Below are positions 1 through 8,685 of a stretch of 64,000 bases of DNA, one piece after another (positions within the stretch are counted from its first letter, which is position 1; the number at the start of each line of letters is the position of its first letter). The notes under the pieces are model-generated. The model searched no databases and was not told the DNA's origin. It saw only the letters and a program-made list of their open reading frames with translations. The stretch is from Cucumibacter marinus DSM 18995 (GTDB lineage: Bacteria > Pseudomonadota > Alphaproteobacteria > Rhizobiales > Devosiaceae), in contig NZ_KE386979.1 in assembly GCF_000429865.1 (NCBI RefSeq), forward strand, positions 313,572 through 377,571. The letters are read 5' to 3'. The translations under genes were made by a program, and so were the position numbers.

Positions 1-102
1 AGGTATTTTTGTCCTGCATTTCAATGAAGGCTATGCTAGAGGGGCGCCGGATCGGGCCGGCCCGTCGGCCCAAAAGCCAGCCGTCACCAAGGGAGACCGT
101 TC

Positions 103-741
103 ATGGCGCAAAATGCCAGCCTTCTCAAGGACATGTTGTCGCGCGCACCGGTTGTGCCGGTTATCGTGCTCAACGATGTGGCCAAGGCGAAGCCCCTGGC
201 AGAGGCGCTGGTCAGCGGCGGTTTGCCGCTTCTCGAAGTCACCTTGCGCACCGAAAATGCGTTTCAGATCATGGAAGAGATGGCCACGGTCCCCGGCGCG
301 ATTGTCGGCGCGGGCACGGTGCGCGATCTCACCCATATGCAGCGCGCCGAGAAAGCCGGCTCGAAATTCCTCGTTTCGCCCGGCTCGCCGCCGCAATTGA
401 TCGCGGATGCGGAGAAGGTCGGCATTCCGCTCCTGCCGGGCGTCGCGACGGCGACCGAAGGCATGACGGTTGCCGAACAGGGCTATTCCTTCGTCAAATT
501 CTTCCCCGCCGAAGCCTCCGGCGGCGCGCGGGCGGTCAAGGATTTTGCTTCGCCCCTGCCGGACCTGATCTTCTGTCCGACCGGCGGCATTTCGCTCAAG
601 ACCGCACCCGACTATCTCGGCCTGCCAAATGTCATCTGCGTGGGCGGCAGCTGGGTCACCCCTGCGGATGCGGTGGCGGAAGACGATTGGGGTCGCATCG
701 AAACGCTGGCCCGCGAGGCGGCGGGTCTCGCCAGGAGCTAG
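103..741 (+). CDS. eda: 2-dehydro-3-deoxyphosphogluconate (KDPG) aldolase
   Basis: Encodes a 212-aa class I aldolase of the KDPG/KHG family, which splits KDPG into pyruvate and glyceraldehyde-3-phosphate in the cytosolic Entner-Doudoroff pathway. The active-site glutamate is seen in EVTLRT (about E45) and the Schiff-base lysine in FVKFFPAE (about K132); length matches the family, a single TIM barrel. The ATG at 103 follows a GGGAGA ribosome site. modA starts 5 nt after its stop, so it probably heads an eda-modABC transcript, an unusual pairing because edd and the other sugar-acid genes are absent here. The family call is firm; exact substrate (KDPG or another keto-deoxy acid) is inferred. Confidence 0.93.
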   Translation: MAQNASLLKDMLSRAPVVPVIVLNDVAKAKPLAEALVSGGLPLLEVTLRTENAFQIMEEMATVPGAIVGAGTVRDLTHMQRAEKAGSKFLVSPGSPPQLIADAEKVGIPLLPGVATATEGMTVAEQGYSFVKFFPAEASGGARAVKDFASPLPDLIFCPTGGISLKTAPDYLGLPNVICVGGSWVTPADAVAEDDWGRIETLAREAAGLARS

Positions 742-745
742 CACG

Positions 746-1525
746 ATGATCCGGGCGAATGCGGCATTGAGGCATTTCCCCCGGTTGCTGGCGGTCCTGC
801 TGGCCGCGTTCTTGCTTTCGGTTCGCCCGGCGCTGCCGGAAGACGCGGTGAGGGTATTCGCCGCCGCCAGCATGATCGACGTGCTCGAGCCGCTGGCCGA
901 TCTGTTCGTCGAGCAGGGCCATCCCCGTCCCGTTATCGTGACCGGTGCTTCTTCGGTGATGGCGCGGCAAATCGAGGCCGGCGCCCCTGCCGATGTGTTC
1001 ATCAGCGCCAATCTCGACTGGGCCTCAGCCGTTATCAAACTGTCGGGCTGGGGAAAATGGCGTCCGTTTGTCAGCAATCGCCTTGTGGTCATCGGGCCAG
1101 CGGGCGCTGCACCGCTTGAGGATATCAACCAGCTGCCTGATCGTCTGGCGGGTGGCCGGCTGGCCATCGCCGAACCGGACAGCGTGCCCGCCGGCATTTA
1201 TGCCCGCGAAGCGCTCACCAAGCTTGGGCTCTGGGAGGCCATCGAACCGCTGACCGCGCCGGCGGAGAATGTCCGCGCCGCGCTCAATTTCGTCGTGACC
1301 GGGGCCGCGCCCTATGGTGTCGTTTATGAAAGCGATGCGCGCGATCCGCGCGTCTCGATTATTGCCGAGATTCCTAAGTGGAGCTATTTCGCCGTCGACT
1401 ATTACACCGTGATCAGGGAGGACAATCCGCAGGCCGACGCTTTCGTGAGACTGCTGCGGTCCGATGAAGCGGATGAGATCTTCGCGGCTTACGGGTTCTC
1501 GCCCGGCCATGGCATGCCGTTATGA
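746..1525 (+). CDS. modA: Molybdate ABC transporter substrate-binding protein
   Basis: This 259-aa periplasmic protein captures molybdate for the ModBC importer. The ATG at 746 is chosen because it opens a typical signal peptide (Arg-containing n-region, then Leu/Ala-rich core, ending near ALPE at about residue 32); longer in-frame starts run back into eda. The mature part begins VFAAASMIDVLEPLADLF, and the ASSVMARQIEAGAPADVFIS stretch is the usual ModA oxyanion-binding region. The stop overlaps the modB start by 4 nt (ATGA), implying translational coupling. Tungstate binding cannot be excluded from sequence alone. No ModE regulator is seen nearby. Confidence 0.93.
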   Translation: MIRANAALRHFPRLLAVLLAAFLLSVRPALPEDAVRVFAAASMIDVLEPLADLFVEQGHPRPVIVTGASSVMARQIEAGAPADVFISANLDWASAVIKLSGWGKWRPFVSNRLVVIGPAGAAPLEDINQLPDRLAGGRLAIAEPDSVPAGIYAREALTKLGLWEAIEPLTAPAENVRAALNFVVTGAAPYGVVYESDARDPRVSIIAEIPKWSYFAVDYYTVIREDNPQADAFVRLLRSDEADEIFAAYGFSPGHGMPL

Positions 1526-2223
1526 GCGGGGACGTGCTCGGCATTCTTGTGCTGTCCCTCAAGGTAAGTGCCGGGGCGCTGATCTGGGCGTTGCCGCTCG
1601 GCTATCTGCTCGGTTTCGTGCTGGCGCGGTTCGAGTTTCGCGGCAAATCGCTGGTCTCCGCTCTTGTCATGCTGCCATTGGTCATGCCGCCGGTCGCCAC
1701 CGGTTTGCTCCTGCTTTACGGCTTTGGGCCCAAGGGCCCCATTGGCTGGTTGCTTGGCCTCATCGGCATCCGGCTCGCCTTCACCGCTGCCGGCGCTGCA
1801 CTGGCGGCGGGCCTTGTTGCGCTGCCTTTGATTGTCAGGCCGATCCGGCTGTCTCTCGAGGCTGTCGATCCCGCGCTTGAGGAAGCGCTGGCGGTCGCCG
1901 GTCATGGGCCGTTTCGGCGATTCATCATGCTGGCCCTGCCGCTCAGCCTGCCCGGGGTTGTTGCGGGCGCCGTGCTCGGCTTTGCCAAGGGGCTGGGCGA
2001 GTTCGGGGCGACGATCACCTTTGCCGCCAATATTCCCGGCGAAACCCAGACCCTGTCCCTTGCCATTCATTCGGCCCTTCAACGGGTCGATGGGGGCGGA
2101 CTGGTGCTGATCCTTTGCCTGGTCTCGGTCGCCGTCTCGCTGATCGCGGTGCTGGGGTCCGAAGCGCTGTTGCGGGTGATGACGCCCTGGCTGACCGGCA
2201 GGCAGGAACCGATCCGTGCTTGA
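1522..2223 (+). CDS. modB: Molybdate ABC transporter permease
   Basis: A 233-aa inner-membrane permease with about five to six hydrophobic segments. The cytoplasmic EAA loop that contacts ModC is visible around residues 118-160 (EEALAVAGHGPFRRFIMLAL, then the G in GVVAGAVLGFAKGLGEFG). It matches the ModB family in length and in the characteristic GEFGATITFAANIPGETQT segment. It overlaps modA by 4 nt and modC by 8 nt, as expected for a coupled three-gene importer operon. Transport energy comes from ModC and specificity from ModA. The identification is firm. Confidence 0.94.
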   Translation: MSGDVLGILVLSLKVSAGALIWALPLGYLLGFVLARFEFRGKSLVSALVMLPLVMPPVATGLLLLYGFGPKGPIGWLLGLIGIRLAFTAAGAALAAGLVALPLIVRPIRLSLEAVDPALEEALAVAGHGPFRRFIMLALPLSLPGVVAGAVLGFAKGLGEFGATITFAANIPGETQTLSLAIHSALQRVDGGGLVLILCLVSVAVSLIAVLGSEALLRVMTPWLTGRQEPIRA

Positions 2224-3277
2224 AGTCCGGCTCGAGGCCCGCAAGGGTGACACGATCATCGACACCCGATTTGCGCTCAACCGGGGCGTCACGGCGCTGG
2301 TCGGCCCCTCGGGTGCCGGCAAGACCTCGATCCTCAGGCTGATCGCGGGGCTCGACGCGCCACTGGCCGGCTTCGTCAAGCTGGGCGACCGGGTGTTGTT
2401 CGACGATGAGCAGGATGTCGACATACCGGTGAACAGGCGCGGGCTCGGCATGGTCTTCCAGCGCCCCCTTCTGCTGCCGCACCGCAATGTTGCTGCCAAC
2501 ATTCGGCTCGGTCGCCGCGTCCCAAAGGCGCGGCTGATCGAGGTCGCCTCTGCGCTGGGGATCGACACGCTCCTCAAGCGCCGGGTGGGTGGCTTGTCTG
2601 GCGGCGAACAGCAGCGGGTGATGCTCGCGCGGGCGCTGGTCGGGCAGCCCAATGCGCTTTTGTGCGACGAGCCGCTGACCGGGCTCGATTCCCCACGGCG
2701 GCAGGCGCTGGTCGATGTCATGCGCGAGGCCCTGGCGGCCCTCGACATCCCGGTTCTTTATGTCACCCACGCCTTTGACGAGGCCGCTGAGCTGGCCGAC
2801 CGGCTGATGGTGCTGGAGGAAGGCCGCGTCGTTGAAGACGGACCGGTGGCGGAGATCGCCGCCCGGCATGGCAGCACCCGTCAGTTCGAGGCCGGGGTGT
2901 CGAGCCTCATCACCGGGGAGATCGCCGCACGGGATGCCGAATTTGGCCTTGCCACCGTCGCGGTGGGTGACGAGCAGATCGAAATCGCCGATCCCGGTCT
3001 TGAGGTTGGTGCACCGGTGACCCTCAGGCTTTGGGCCAAGGATCTGGTGCTGGCAAAGACCCGGCCTGAGGGTATCAGCGCCCGCAACGCCCTCACCGGC
3101 CGGGTAAAGGCGGTGAAAGCGGGTGCCGGGGCCGAAGCGGATATCGCCATCGAGGCAGCCGGTACGGTTCTGATGGCGCGGGTGATGCGCAAGACCGTGA
3201 CCGAGATGGACTTGAACGAAGGCAGCGAGGTCGTCGTGCTGTTCAAATCGGCGGCGCCGGTCGCAACCAAAACCTGA
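2216..3277 (+). CDS. modC: Molybdate ABC transporter ATP-binding protein
   Basis: A 353-aa ATPase that powers molybdate import. Walker A is GPSGAGKTS near residues 30-38, the ABC signature is LSGGEQQR near 125, and Walker B is LLCDEPL just after. The last 65 or so residues (from NALTGRVKAVKAG) form the molybdate-sensing Mop/TOBE domain found on ModC. The start is a GTG at 2216 inside the end of modB. The Mop domain may give feedback inhibition by molybdate, as known for the family. The gene ends convergently with the MFS gene on the other strand. Confidence 0.93.
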   Translation: MLEVRLEARKGDTIIDTRFALNRGVTALVGPSGAGKTSILRLIAGLDAPLAGFVKLGDRVLFDDEQDVDIPVNRRGLGMVFQRPLLLPHRNVAANIRLGRRVPKARLIEVASALGIDTLLKRRVGGLSGGEQQRVMLARALVGQPNALLCDEPLTGLDSPRRQALVDVMREALAALDIPVLYVTHAFDEAAELADRLMVLEEGRVVEDGPVAEIAARHGSTRQFEAGVSSLITGEIAARDAEFGLATVAVGDEQIEIADPGLEVGAPVTLRLWAKDLVLAKTRPEGISARNALTGRVKAVKAGAGAEADIAIEAAGTVLMARVMRKTVTEMDLNEGSEVVVLFKSAAPVATKT

Positions 3278-3357
3278 TCGTCGAGATCTGCCCCTTGTCA
3301 CCCTCGCCATCTCAATAGGCGTCGACCGGCACGTGGTCCGGGTCGGACCCTGGCGGT

Positions 3358-4707
3358 TCAGCCGGGGTTGGAGCTGCCGGCCATTTCGACGCTGTCGGGA
3401 CTTGCAAGATAGTGAGCCGAGAGTTTGCGATAGGCGGTCGATGCGAAAGCCAGAAGCGTCACTACAACGCCCACCGCGCCGGCAATCGTGAAGACAAGGG
3501 CGATGCCACGGTCCGGACCAGTGCCGAACCAGCTTCCGATCGCGTTGGCGCCGGCGCCATCGGTCATGAACGGGATGACGATGAACTCGGTATAGGGGCC
3601 GATCAGGAAGGCGGTAAGCGGAGAGGCGGCCATCTCGATGGATTGGGCGAATCCGAACACGCGTCCCTGTCTTTCGAGCGGAACGACCTTTTGCAGCGTC
3701 GTCTGTTCCGCTGCCTCGGCTGCCGGACCAATCAGCATCCAGATAAAACACCCTCCGACCAGCAACCAGAACGAGGACTGGATAGTGAAGACACTACACA
3801 CCACCCAGGCGACGAGATTGACGGCAAGCAAGGTCCGGAGCGGGTTTCCTCCAAGCCCGGTGCGCGAAATGATGATGCCCGAAATGATGAAGGCGGTCGA
3901 AATGACGGCAAAGGTCAGGCCCCAGACATCGACCGAGACCAGCGAAAGGCCATAGGCGTCGAGCAGCGCCATGAAGATGCCGCCGAGGAAATTGTTGAAG
4001 GTGGCAAAGAAGATGAGCGCGAAAAGTCCGGGCACCGCGGCGATGACGCGGACGGTACCCGCGATATCGATATTGTGCTTTGGCGCGGGCTGGTCCCCGG
4101 TCGGGACCGGGCGGCCTTCATCGACCCGGACAGTGCCGAGATGGATAATGGCAAGGACTGTCGCGACCAGCGCGACGATGAGGGCCAGATACATGCCGCC
4201 CCAGGCGACGAGAAAACCCGATATGGCCGAGGTGATGAGAAAGCCGATTCCGCCAACCATGCCGACCAGGCCGTTGGCCTTGTCACGCTCTTCGGCCGGG
4301 ATCAGGATGGTTACGAGGGTGGGCAGTGCGATGCCGCGGATGTTACCGGCAATCACCCCGAGCATGACCAGAAGCACGAATGCCCAGAGATAGCCCCCAT
4401 AGGGGTTTGAAAAGCTCCCTTCCGGTTCAAACAGGACCATCAGGAAGGCGAAAGCGTAGAAGCCCAGAGACACGACGCTCGAGCCGAGCATGGACCGGAT
4501 CTTGCCGTTGTGGTCGACGATCGAACCGAACCAGAAGCCGAAAGCCGCAGTGAAGACCAGGTAGATCCCGGCGACCATGCCGGTGGCAAACACAGACTGG
4601 GTCTCGATGAAGATCCAGAAGGTTACGGCGAACCACACGGTGAAATTGGTGACGTTGGCCAGAAGGTTGTTGATAAGGATCTGGTGAAACGGCTTCATGG
4701 CGTGCAT
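3358..4707 (-). CDS. MFS transporter, probable drug/metabolite exporter
   Basis: A 449-aa integral membrane protein of the major facilitator superfamily with about 12 predicted membrane segments. The segment FGSIVDHNGKIRSM fits the conserved cytoplasmic loop between helices 2 and 3 of MFS proteins. It resembles the MFS_1/MFS_3 exporter groups (macrolide or multidrug efflux type), but substrate cannot be read from the sequence. An alternative start three codons in (MKPFHQ) is possible. It stands alone, convergent with modC and downstream of the winged-helix gene at 4786-5226, which could be its regulator because both face the same way with a gap of about 80 nt. Confidence 0.8.
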   Translation of the reverse strand: MHAMKPFHQILINNLLANVTNFTVWFAVTFWIFIETQSVFATGMVAGIYLVFTAAFGFWFGSIVDHNGKIRSMLGSSVVSLGFYAFAFLMVLFEPEGSFSNPYGGYLWAFVLLVMLGVIAGNIRGIALPTLVTILIPAEERDKANGLVGMVGGIGFLITSAISGFLVAWGGMYLALIVALVATVLAIIHLGTVRVDEGRPVPTGDQPAPKHNIDIAGTVRVIAAVPGLFALIFFATFNNFLGGIFMALLDAYGLSLVSVDVWGLTFAVISTAFIISGIIISRTGLGGNPLRTLLAVNLVAWVVCSVFTIQSSFWLLVGGCFIWMLIGPAAEAAEQTTLQKVVPLERQGRVFGFAQSIEMAASPLTAFLIGPYTEFIVIPFMTDGAGANAIGSWFGTGPDRGIALVFTIAGAVGVVVTLLAFASTAYRKLSAHYLASPDSVEMAGSSNPG

Positions 4708-4785
4708 CGCTTGCGGAACCGGCGGCGAAGCTATGCCCGTGTGCGCGTCTGCGCAATTGAAATCTTTTCGCCGAGTCAGCCGTTT

Positions 4786-5226
4786 CTAGTCGTCGAGATC
4801 TGCCAGCAGCGCCTCGCGCAGGGTCTTGATCCTGTGCTTGAGCTTTTTGCGCTTCTTTTTCTTCTCGATAGCCGCTTCGAGCGCGTCTTCAAGCGCCATC
4901 CAATGGTCGGCAAGTAGGGCGGCCACGCGCAGGCCCTCGGGTGTCAGCGCCACGGCGCGGGCATACTCCTCGCCGATCTCGGTGTGTTCGATCAACCCTT
5001 CGGCGCCCAGCCGGGCAAGCGTCAGGTCGAGCCGGTCGGTCGGCATGCCGATCTCATCACCCAGCCCCGCAATCTCGCGCGGCGTCTGGCGTGACAGGGC
5101 CAGGATGATGGCATCGTCGCCGGCCAGCAGGCCACGTCGGGTCAAGGGCTCGGCCAGCCGCAGCCGGGCCGCACCTCCCGCCTCAATCAGGGCGAACAGC
5201 AATGTGTCTTCGATATCGCGCGCCAT
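4786..5226 (-). CDS. Small winged-helix (MarR-like) protein
   Basis: A 146-aa protein of uncertain function. The central part (REIAGLGDEIGMPTDRLDLT followed by LARLGAEGLIEHTE) looks like a MarR-type helix-turn-helix with a following wing. The C-terminal 40 residues are highly charged, with the lysine cluster KKKKRKKLK, and are probably helical. It lies upstream of the MFS gene on the same strand and could control it, as MarR-like proteins often regulate a neighbouring exporter. No ligand pocket can be inferred. The DNA-binding call rests on the fold pattern only, so it is moderate. Confidence 0.55.
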   Translation of the reverse strand: MARDIEDTLLFALIEAGGAARLRLAEPLTRRGLLAGDDAIILALSRQTPREIAGLGDEIGMPTDRLDLTLARLGAEGLIEHTEIGEEYARAVALTPEGLRVAALLADHWMALEDALEAAIEKKKKRKKLKHRIKTLREALLADLDD

Positions 5227-5375
5227 GCGCCTGTCTTACAGCCAATCGGGTTAAGAGGTCGATTGCAGCAGTAATCTATCGTTAACCCACGACCTGGCGG
5301 CCAACGCGGTATGTTGTTCGGTAATACCGAATGCGATAGGGAAGCTTTGTTCGCTTTTGTTCAACGGAGCAGGCC

Positions 5376-6188
5376 GTGCCGCTGCATTTCTTCGCCGATC
5401 TCACCCGGGACGATCTCACCGAACTGGGGAGTTCGCGGTCGATCCTGATGCTGCCGGTCGCGGCCACCGAGCCACATGGGCCGCATCTGCCGCTCGGCAC
5501 CGACATCATCATCGCCGAAGGGCATCTGGCGGCGCTTGCCGATGCAATGGACGATGGTGGTCCGAATGTCGTCTGCCTGCCGATCGAGGCGATCGGCGCG
5601 TCGGCCGAGCATGAAGGGTTTTCCGGGGTGTTGAGCCAGGAGCCCGATGCGCTGGCAAACCGCTGGTACGAATTGCTGGCCGCTGGCGCGGCCATGGGTT
5701 TCCGCCGGGCGGTGATCGTTTCCTCGCATGGGGGTAATTCGCCAGCGGTCGATATCGCGGTGAGTTGGGCGCGGACCCGGCTCGACATGCTGGCCATCTC
5801 GACCGCCTGGCTCCGTTTTGGCCAGCCAGACGATCTGTTCCCGCCGGCAGAGCTGGCGCATGGCATCCATGGCGGGGCCATCGAGACCAGCCTGATGCAG
5901 CACTATGCGCCCGAACTCGTGCATGAGGACGAGATCCGCGACTTCGCCTCCGACCTGCCTGCCGTGGAAGAGGGCACAACCCATCTGTCCGGCTTCGGCA
6001 AGCATCACTTCGGCTGGATGAGCCGTGACCTCAACCCCGAAGGCGTGGTCGGCGACGCGACCCTTGCCAGCGCCGAAAAAGGCGCGGCATCCGCGGCACA
6101 CGCCGTCGAAGGGATGACCGCGCTTCTCGCTGATATCGCCGGTTTCGACCTCAACCGGCTTCGCGATCCGGGGGAGGGGCGGTTTTGA
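5376..6188 (+). CDS. Creatininase-family amidohydrolase
   Basis: A 270-aa cytosolic metal-dependent amidohydrolase of the creatininase superfamily. Metal ligands are visible in TEPHGPHLPLGTD (Glu, His, Asp; residues about 30-42), SSHGGN (His) and GGAIETS (Glu), and the length matches the family. Members hydrolyse creatinine or related cyclic amides, and some act in riboflavin/F420 or mycofactocin pathways, so the substrate is open. The start is GTG at 5376, after AACGGAGCAG. The stop overlaps the LysR start by 4 nt, and LysR in turn overlaps the NicO gene, giving a three-gene coupled chain; a metal requirement may link it with the metal transporter. Confidence 0.82.
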   Translation: MPLHFFADLTRDDLTELGSSRSILMLPVAATEPHGPHLPLGTDIIIAEGHLAALADAMDDGGPNVVCLPIEAIGASAEHEGFSGVLSQEPDALANRWYELLAAGAAMGFRRAVIVSSHGGNSPAVDIAVSWARTRLDMLAISTAWLRFGQPDDLFPPAELAHGIHGGAIETSLMQHYAPELVHEDEIRDFASDLPAVEEGTTHLSGFGKHHFGWMSRDLNPEGVVGDATLASAEKGAASAAHAVEGMTALLADIAGFDLNRLRDPGEGRF

Positions 6189-7084
6189 CCCAGGATCTCT
6201 CGCGCATTCGCGCTTTCGTCCAGGTTTATGAGGCCGGCGGCTTCTCTGCCGCCGCCCGGCAATATGGGCGCTCCAAGGCGCTCCTCTCGAAATATGTGAC
6301 CGACCTCGAAAACCATCTCGGGGTGCGGCTGATGAACCGCACCACCCGCAAGCTCTCCCTCACCGAGGCGGGGCATCAATATTATCGCGAGGTCAATGAT
6401 ATCCTGAGGCAACTCGACGATCTCGATCTCACGATCACCGACCAGTCGGCGGAGGCACGGGGGCTGGTCAGAATCAGCGCGCCGCGCAATCTCGGCGAGA
6501 CCGTCTTGAGCCGCGCCCTGTTCGCCTTTCTCAATGAGAATCCGCAGGTCTCGCTCGACCTGAGGCTCGAGGACAGGCGCGTCGATTTGATCGCCGAAGA
6601 AATCGATCTGGCGCTGCGCATTTCCTCCATGCCCGATTCCTCGCTGATTGCCCGCAAGATCACCGATTGCCCGACGGTCCTGGTGATGTCGCCAGGGATG
6701 ATCAAAGAACATGGCAAACCCGCTCACCCGGATGATCTGAGGGGGCTGCCTTTCATCATCGACACAAATACCCAGCACCAGTCGACCTTGCGTTTTGAGG
6801 TCGATGGCCAACCGCAGATCGTGCATGTCAGCGGACGGGTCACTGTCAATTCGCCCGTGTCGGTTGCGGAGGCGGCAGCGGCTGGCCTCGGTTTCGCCGG
6901 ACTGCCGCTTTATGTGGGGCGCGACTATATCGACAGGGGCGAGCTGGTGCCGGTGCTCGACGACTTCATGAGAGAATCTCTGGCTTTCCAAGCCGTCTAT
7001 CCGCATCGCCGGCACCTGCCGGGCAAGGTGCGCGCGTTGATCGATTTCCTTGTCGACTGGTTTGCCGAGACGACCTTCCAATGA
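6185..7084 (+). CDS. LysR-family transcriptional regulator
   Basis: A 299-aa LysR-type regulator. The N-terminal helix-turn-helix is clear (AFVQVYEAGGFSAAARQYG, then SKYVTDLENHLGVRLMNRTT), followed by a linker helix and a periplasmic-binding-protein-like effector domain from about residue 90. It starts with TTG at 6185, overlapping the creatininase stop, and its own stop overlaps the ATG of the NicO gene. Most LysR regulators are transcribed divergently from their targets; here the regulator sits in the middle of the transcript, which suggests autoregulation of the chain or an unlinked target. The effector is unknown. Confidence 0.9.
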   Translation: MTQDLSRIRAFVQVYEAGGFSAAARQYGRSKALLSKYVTDLENHLGVRLMNRTTRKLSLTEAGHQYYREVNDILRQLDDLDLTITDQSAEARGLVRISAPRNLGETVLSRALFAFLNENPQVSLDLRLEDRRVDLIAEEIDLALRISSMPDSSLIARKITDCPTVLVMSPGMIKEHGKPAHPDDLRGLPFIIDTNTQHQSTLRFEVDGQPQIVHVSGRVTVNSPVSVAEAAAAGLGFAGLPLYVGRDYIDRGELVPVLDDFMRESLAFQAVYPHRRHLPGKVRALIDFLVDWFAETTFQ

Positions 7085-8685
7085 CCGCATTTTCCTGGAC
7101 CGGGTGCTTTCGCGCTCTGGCGTCGGCCGCTGCTCTGTGGCTCGCCATGACCGCCGGCGCATGGCCCCATCCCCACATCTTCATCGACGCCGTCGCCGAA
7201 CTGCAATTCGACGATAGTGGCGCGCTGACGGGCCTGACCCATCGCTGGCGGTTCGATCCGGCAACGTCGGCATGGATGGTGCAGGGGCTCGACGAAAATG
7301 GCGACGGTACGGTCAGCCCTGCCGAGCTGCAGCCACTTGCCGACGACAACACCGCGGCGCTCTACGATTTCGATTTCTACACGACCCTCAACGACGATGG
7401 CGAAGAGGTGAAGTTCTCGCAGGCCATCGATCCGGGCATGGTGTTCGAAGGCGGTATGGTGACGCTGAGCTTCACCATCGCGCCGGTGGAAACGGTGACC
7501 GTGTCCTCGAGCCTCGAAGTCGAGGTCGGTGACCCGGAATACTACGTTGCGTTTGCCTTTGAGGGGAACGACGGCGCGGTGCTGAAAAACGCACCCCCGA
7601 GCTGCTCGGTGGAGGTCAACGAGCCGCGTCCGATTTCGGCCGAGCTCGAGAATCGCCTGTTCGATCTCGGCCCGGAGGTGACCGAACTGCCGCCCGATCT
7701 CAAACAGGCCATGCGCGATGTTTCCAACGTCGTTATCGTCTCTTGCGATGGGGAGCCGGCAACGGCAAGCGAGGCGGTCGCGTCACAGGCGCGCAACAAA
7801 GCGGCAACGCCCTTCACCGTGCCGCCGAGCGAGCCCAATATCGGGGCAACGCCGCAAACGGGCATTCTCGGCTGGGTCCAGCGCCAGCAACAACAGTTCT
7901 ATCGCTCGCTGACCCAGACGCTGGCGGCGCTCAAGCAAGACAATAATGCCTTCTGGGTGCTGGGCACGCTCAGTTTCCTTTATGGCGTTTTCCACGCTGC
8001 CGGGCCGGGTCATGGCAAAATGGTGATCTCTTCCTATGTGGTGGCCCGCGAGAGCGAGGTCGGGCGCGGGGTGGCCCTCAGTTTCGCCGCTGCGATGGTT
8101 CAGTCGCTTGTTGCCATCGCTTTTGTTCTGGTCGCCGCCGGCGCCCTCAGGCTGACGAGCCTGGCGCTGGAAGACGCGGCAGCGGGCATGGCGACAGGTT
8201 CCTATGCGCTGATCGCCCTGCTGGGGGCCTGGCTTGTCTGGCGCAAGCTGACCGGGCGCGGTCATCATCACCATGACCACAGCCACGATCACCATAACGG
8301 CCATGACCACGGCCACGAAGACCATGGCCATGCGCATCATCACGTGGTTGGTCCGGGCCAGGCCAAGGGCAGTCTGAGGGAAATGGCGGGGGTGGTGCTG
8401 GCGGTTGGCCTGCGGCCCTGTTCGGGGGCGTTGATCGTTCTTGCCTTTGCTCTCACCCAGGGCGTCTTGCTGGCCGGGATTGTTGCGACCCTGTTGATGG
8501 GGCTCGGTACCGCGCTTACGGTTTCGGTGCTGGCCGGACTCGCGGTTCTTTTCAAGGACTGGGCACGGCGCGCTGCCAAGGGTGGCCACGCCTGGGCCGG
8601 GCGGCTGGTAAGCCTTGCAGAACTCCTTGGGGCCATCGCCGTGTTTGCGTTCGGGGTCGTACTGCTGATGGCCAGCATCTCCTAG
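7081..8685 (+). CDS. DUF1007-NicO fusion, nickel/cobalt transporter
   Basis: A 534-aa two-domain membrane protein. Residues about 1-26 are a signal-like segment. Residues 27-215 match the DUF1007 periplasmic domain that accompanies NicO transporters (starting HPHIFIDAVAELQFDD and containing WRFD). From about 280 onward is a NicO/RcnA-like permease with HAAGPGHGKMVISSYV, a histidine-rich cytosolic-type loop at about 393-421 (more than a dozen His with Asp/Glu) and GLRPCSGALIVLAFAL. The His loop is the expected Ni/Co-binding sensor or chelator. The domains are often separate adjacent genes, so this is a fusion. Efflux (RcnA-like) is more likely than uptake, but direction is inferred. Confidence 0.85.
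   Translation: MTAFSWTGCFRALASAAALWLAMTAGAWPHPHIFIDAVAELQFDDSGALTGLTHRWRFDPATSAWMVQGLDENGDGTVSPAELQPLADDNTAALYDFDFYTTLNDDGEEVKFSQAIDPGMVFEGGMVTLSFTIAPVETVTVSSSLEVEVGDPEYYVAFAFEGNDGAVLKNAPPSCSVEVNEPRPISAELENRLFDLGPEVTELPPDLKQAMRDVSNVVIVSCDGEPATASEAVASQARNKAATPFTVPPSEPNIGATPQTGILGWVQRQQQQFYRSLTQTLAALKQDNNAFWVLGTLSFLYGVFHAAGPGHGKMVISSYVVARESEVGRGVALSFAAAMVQSLVAIAFVLVAAGALRLTSLALEDAAAGMATGSYALIALLGAWLVWRKLTGRGHHHHDHSHDHHNGHDHGHEDHGHAHHHVVGPGQAKGSLREMAGVVLAVGLRPCSGALIVLAFALTQGVLLAGIVATLLMGLGTALTVSVLAGLAVLFKDWARRAAKGGHAWAGRLVSLAELLGAIAVFAFGVVLLMASIS

Noticed and set aside
2015..3751. 578-aa minus-strand reading frame over modC
   Set aside because: modC has complete Walker and signature motifs on the plus strand; the antisense frame shows no domain.
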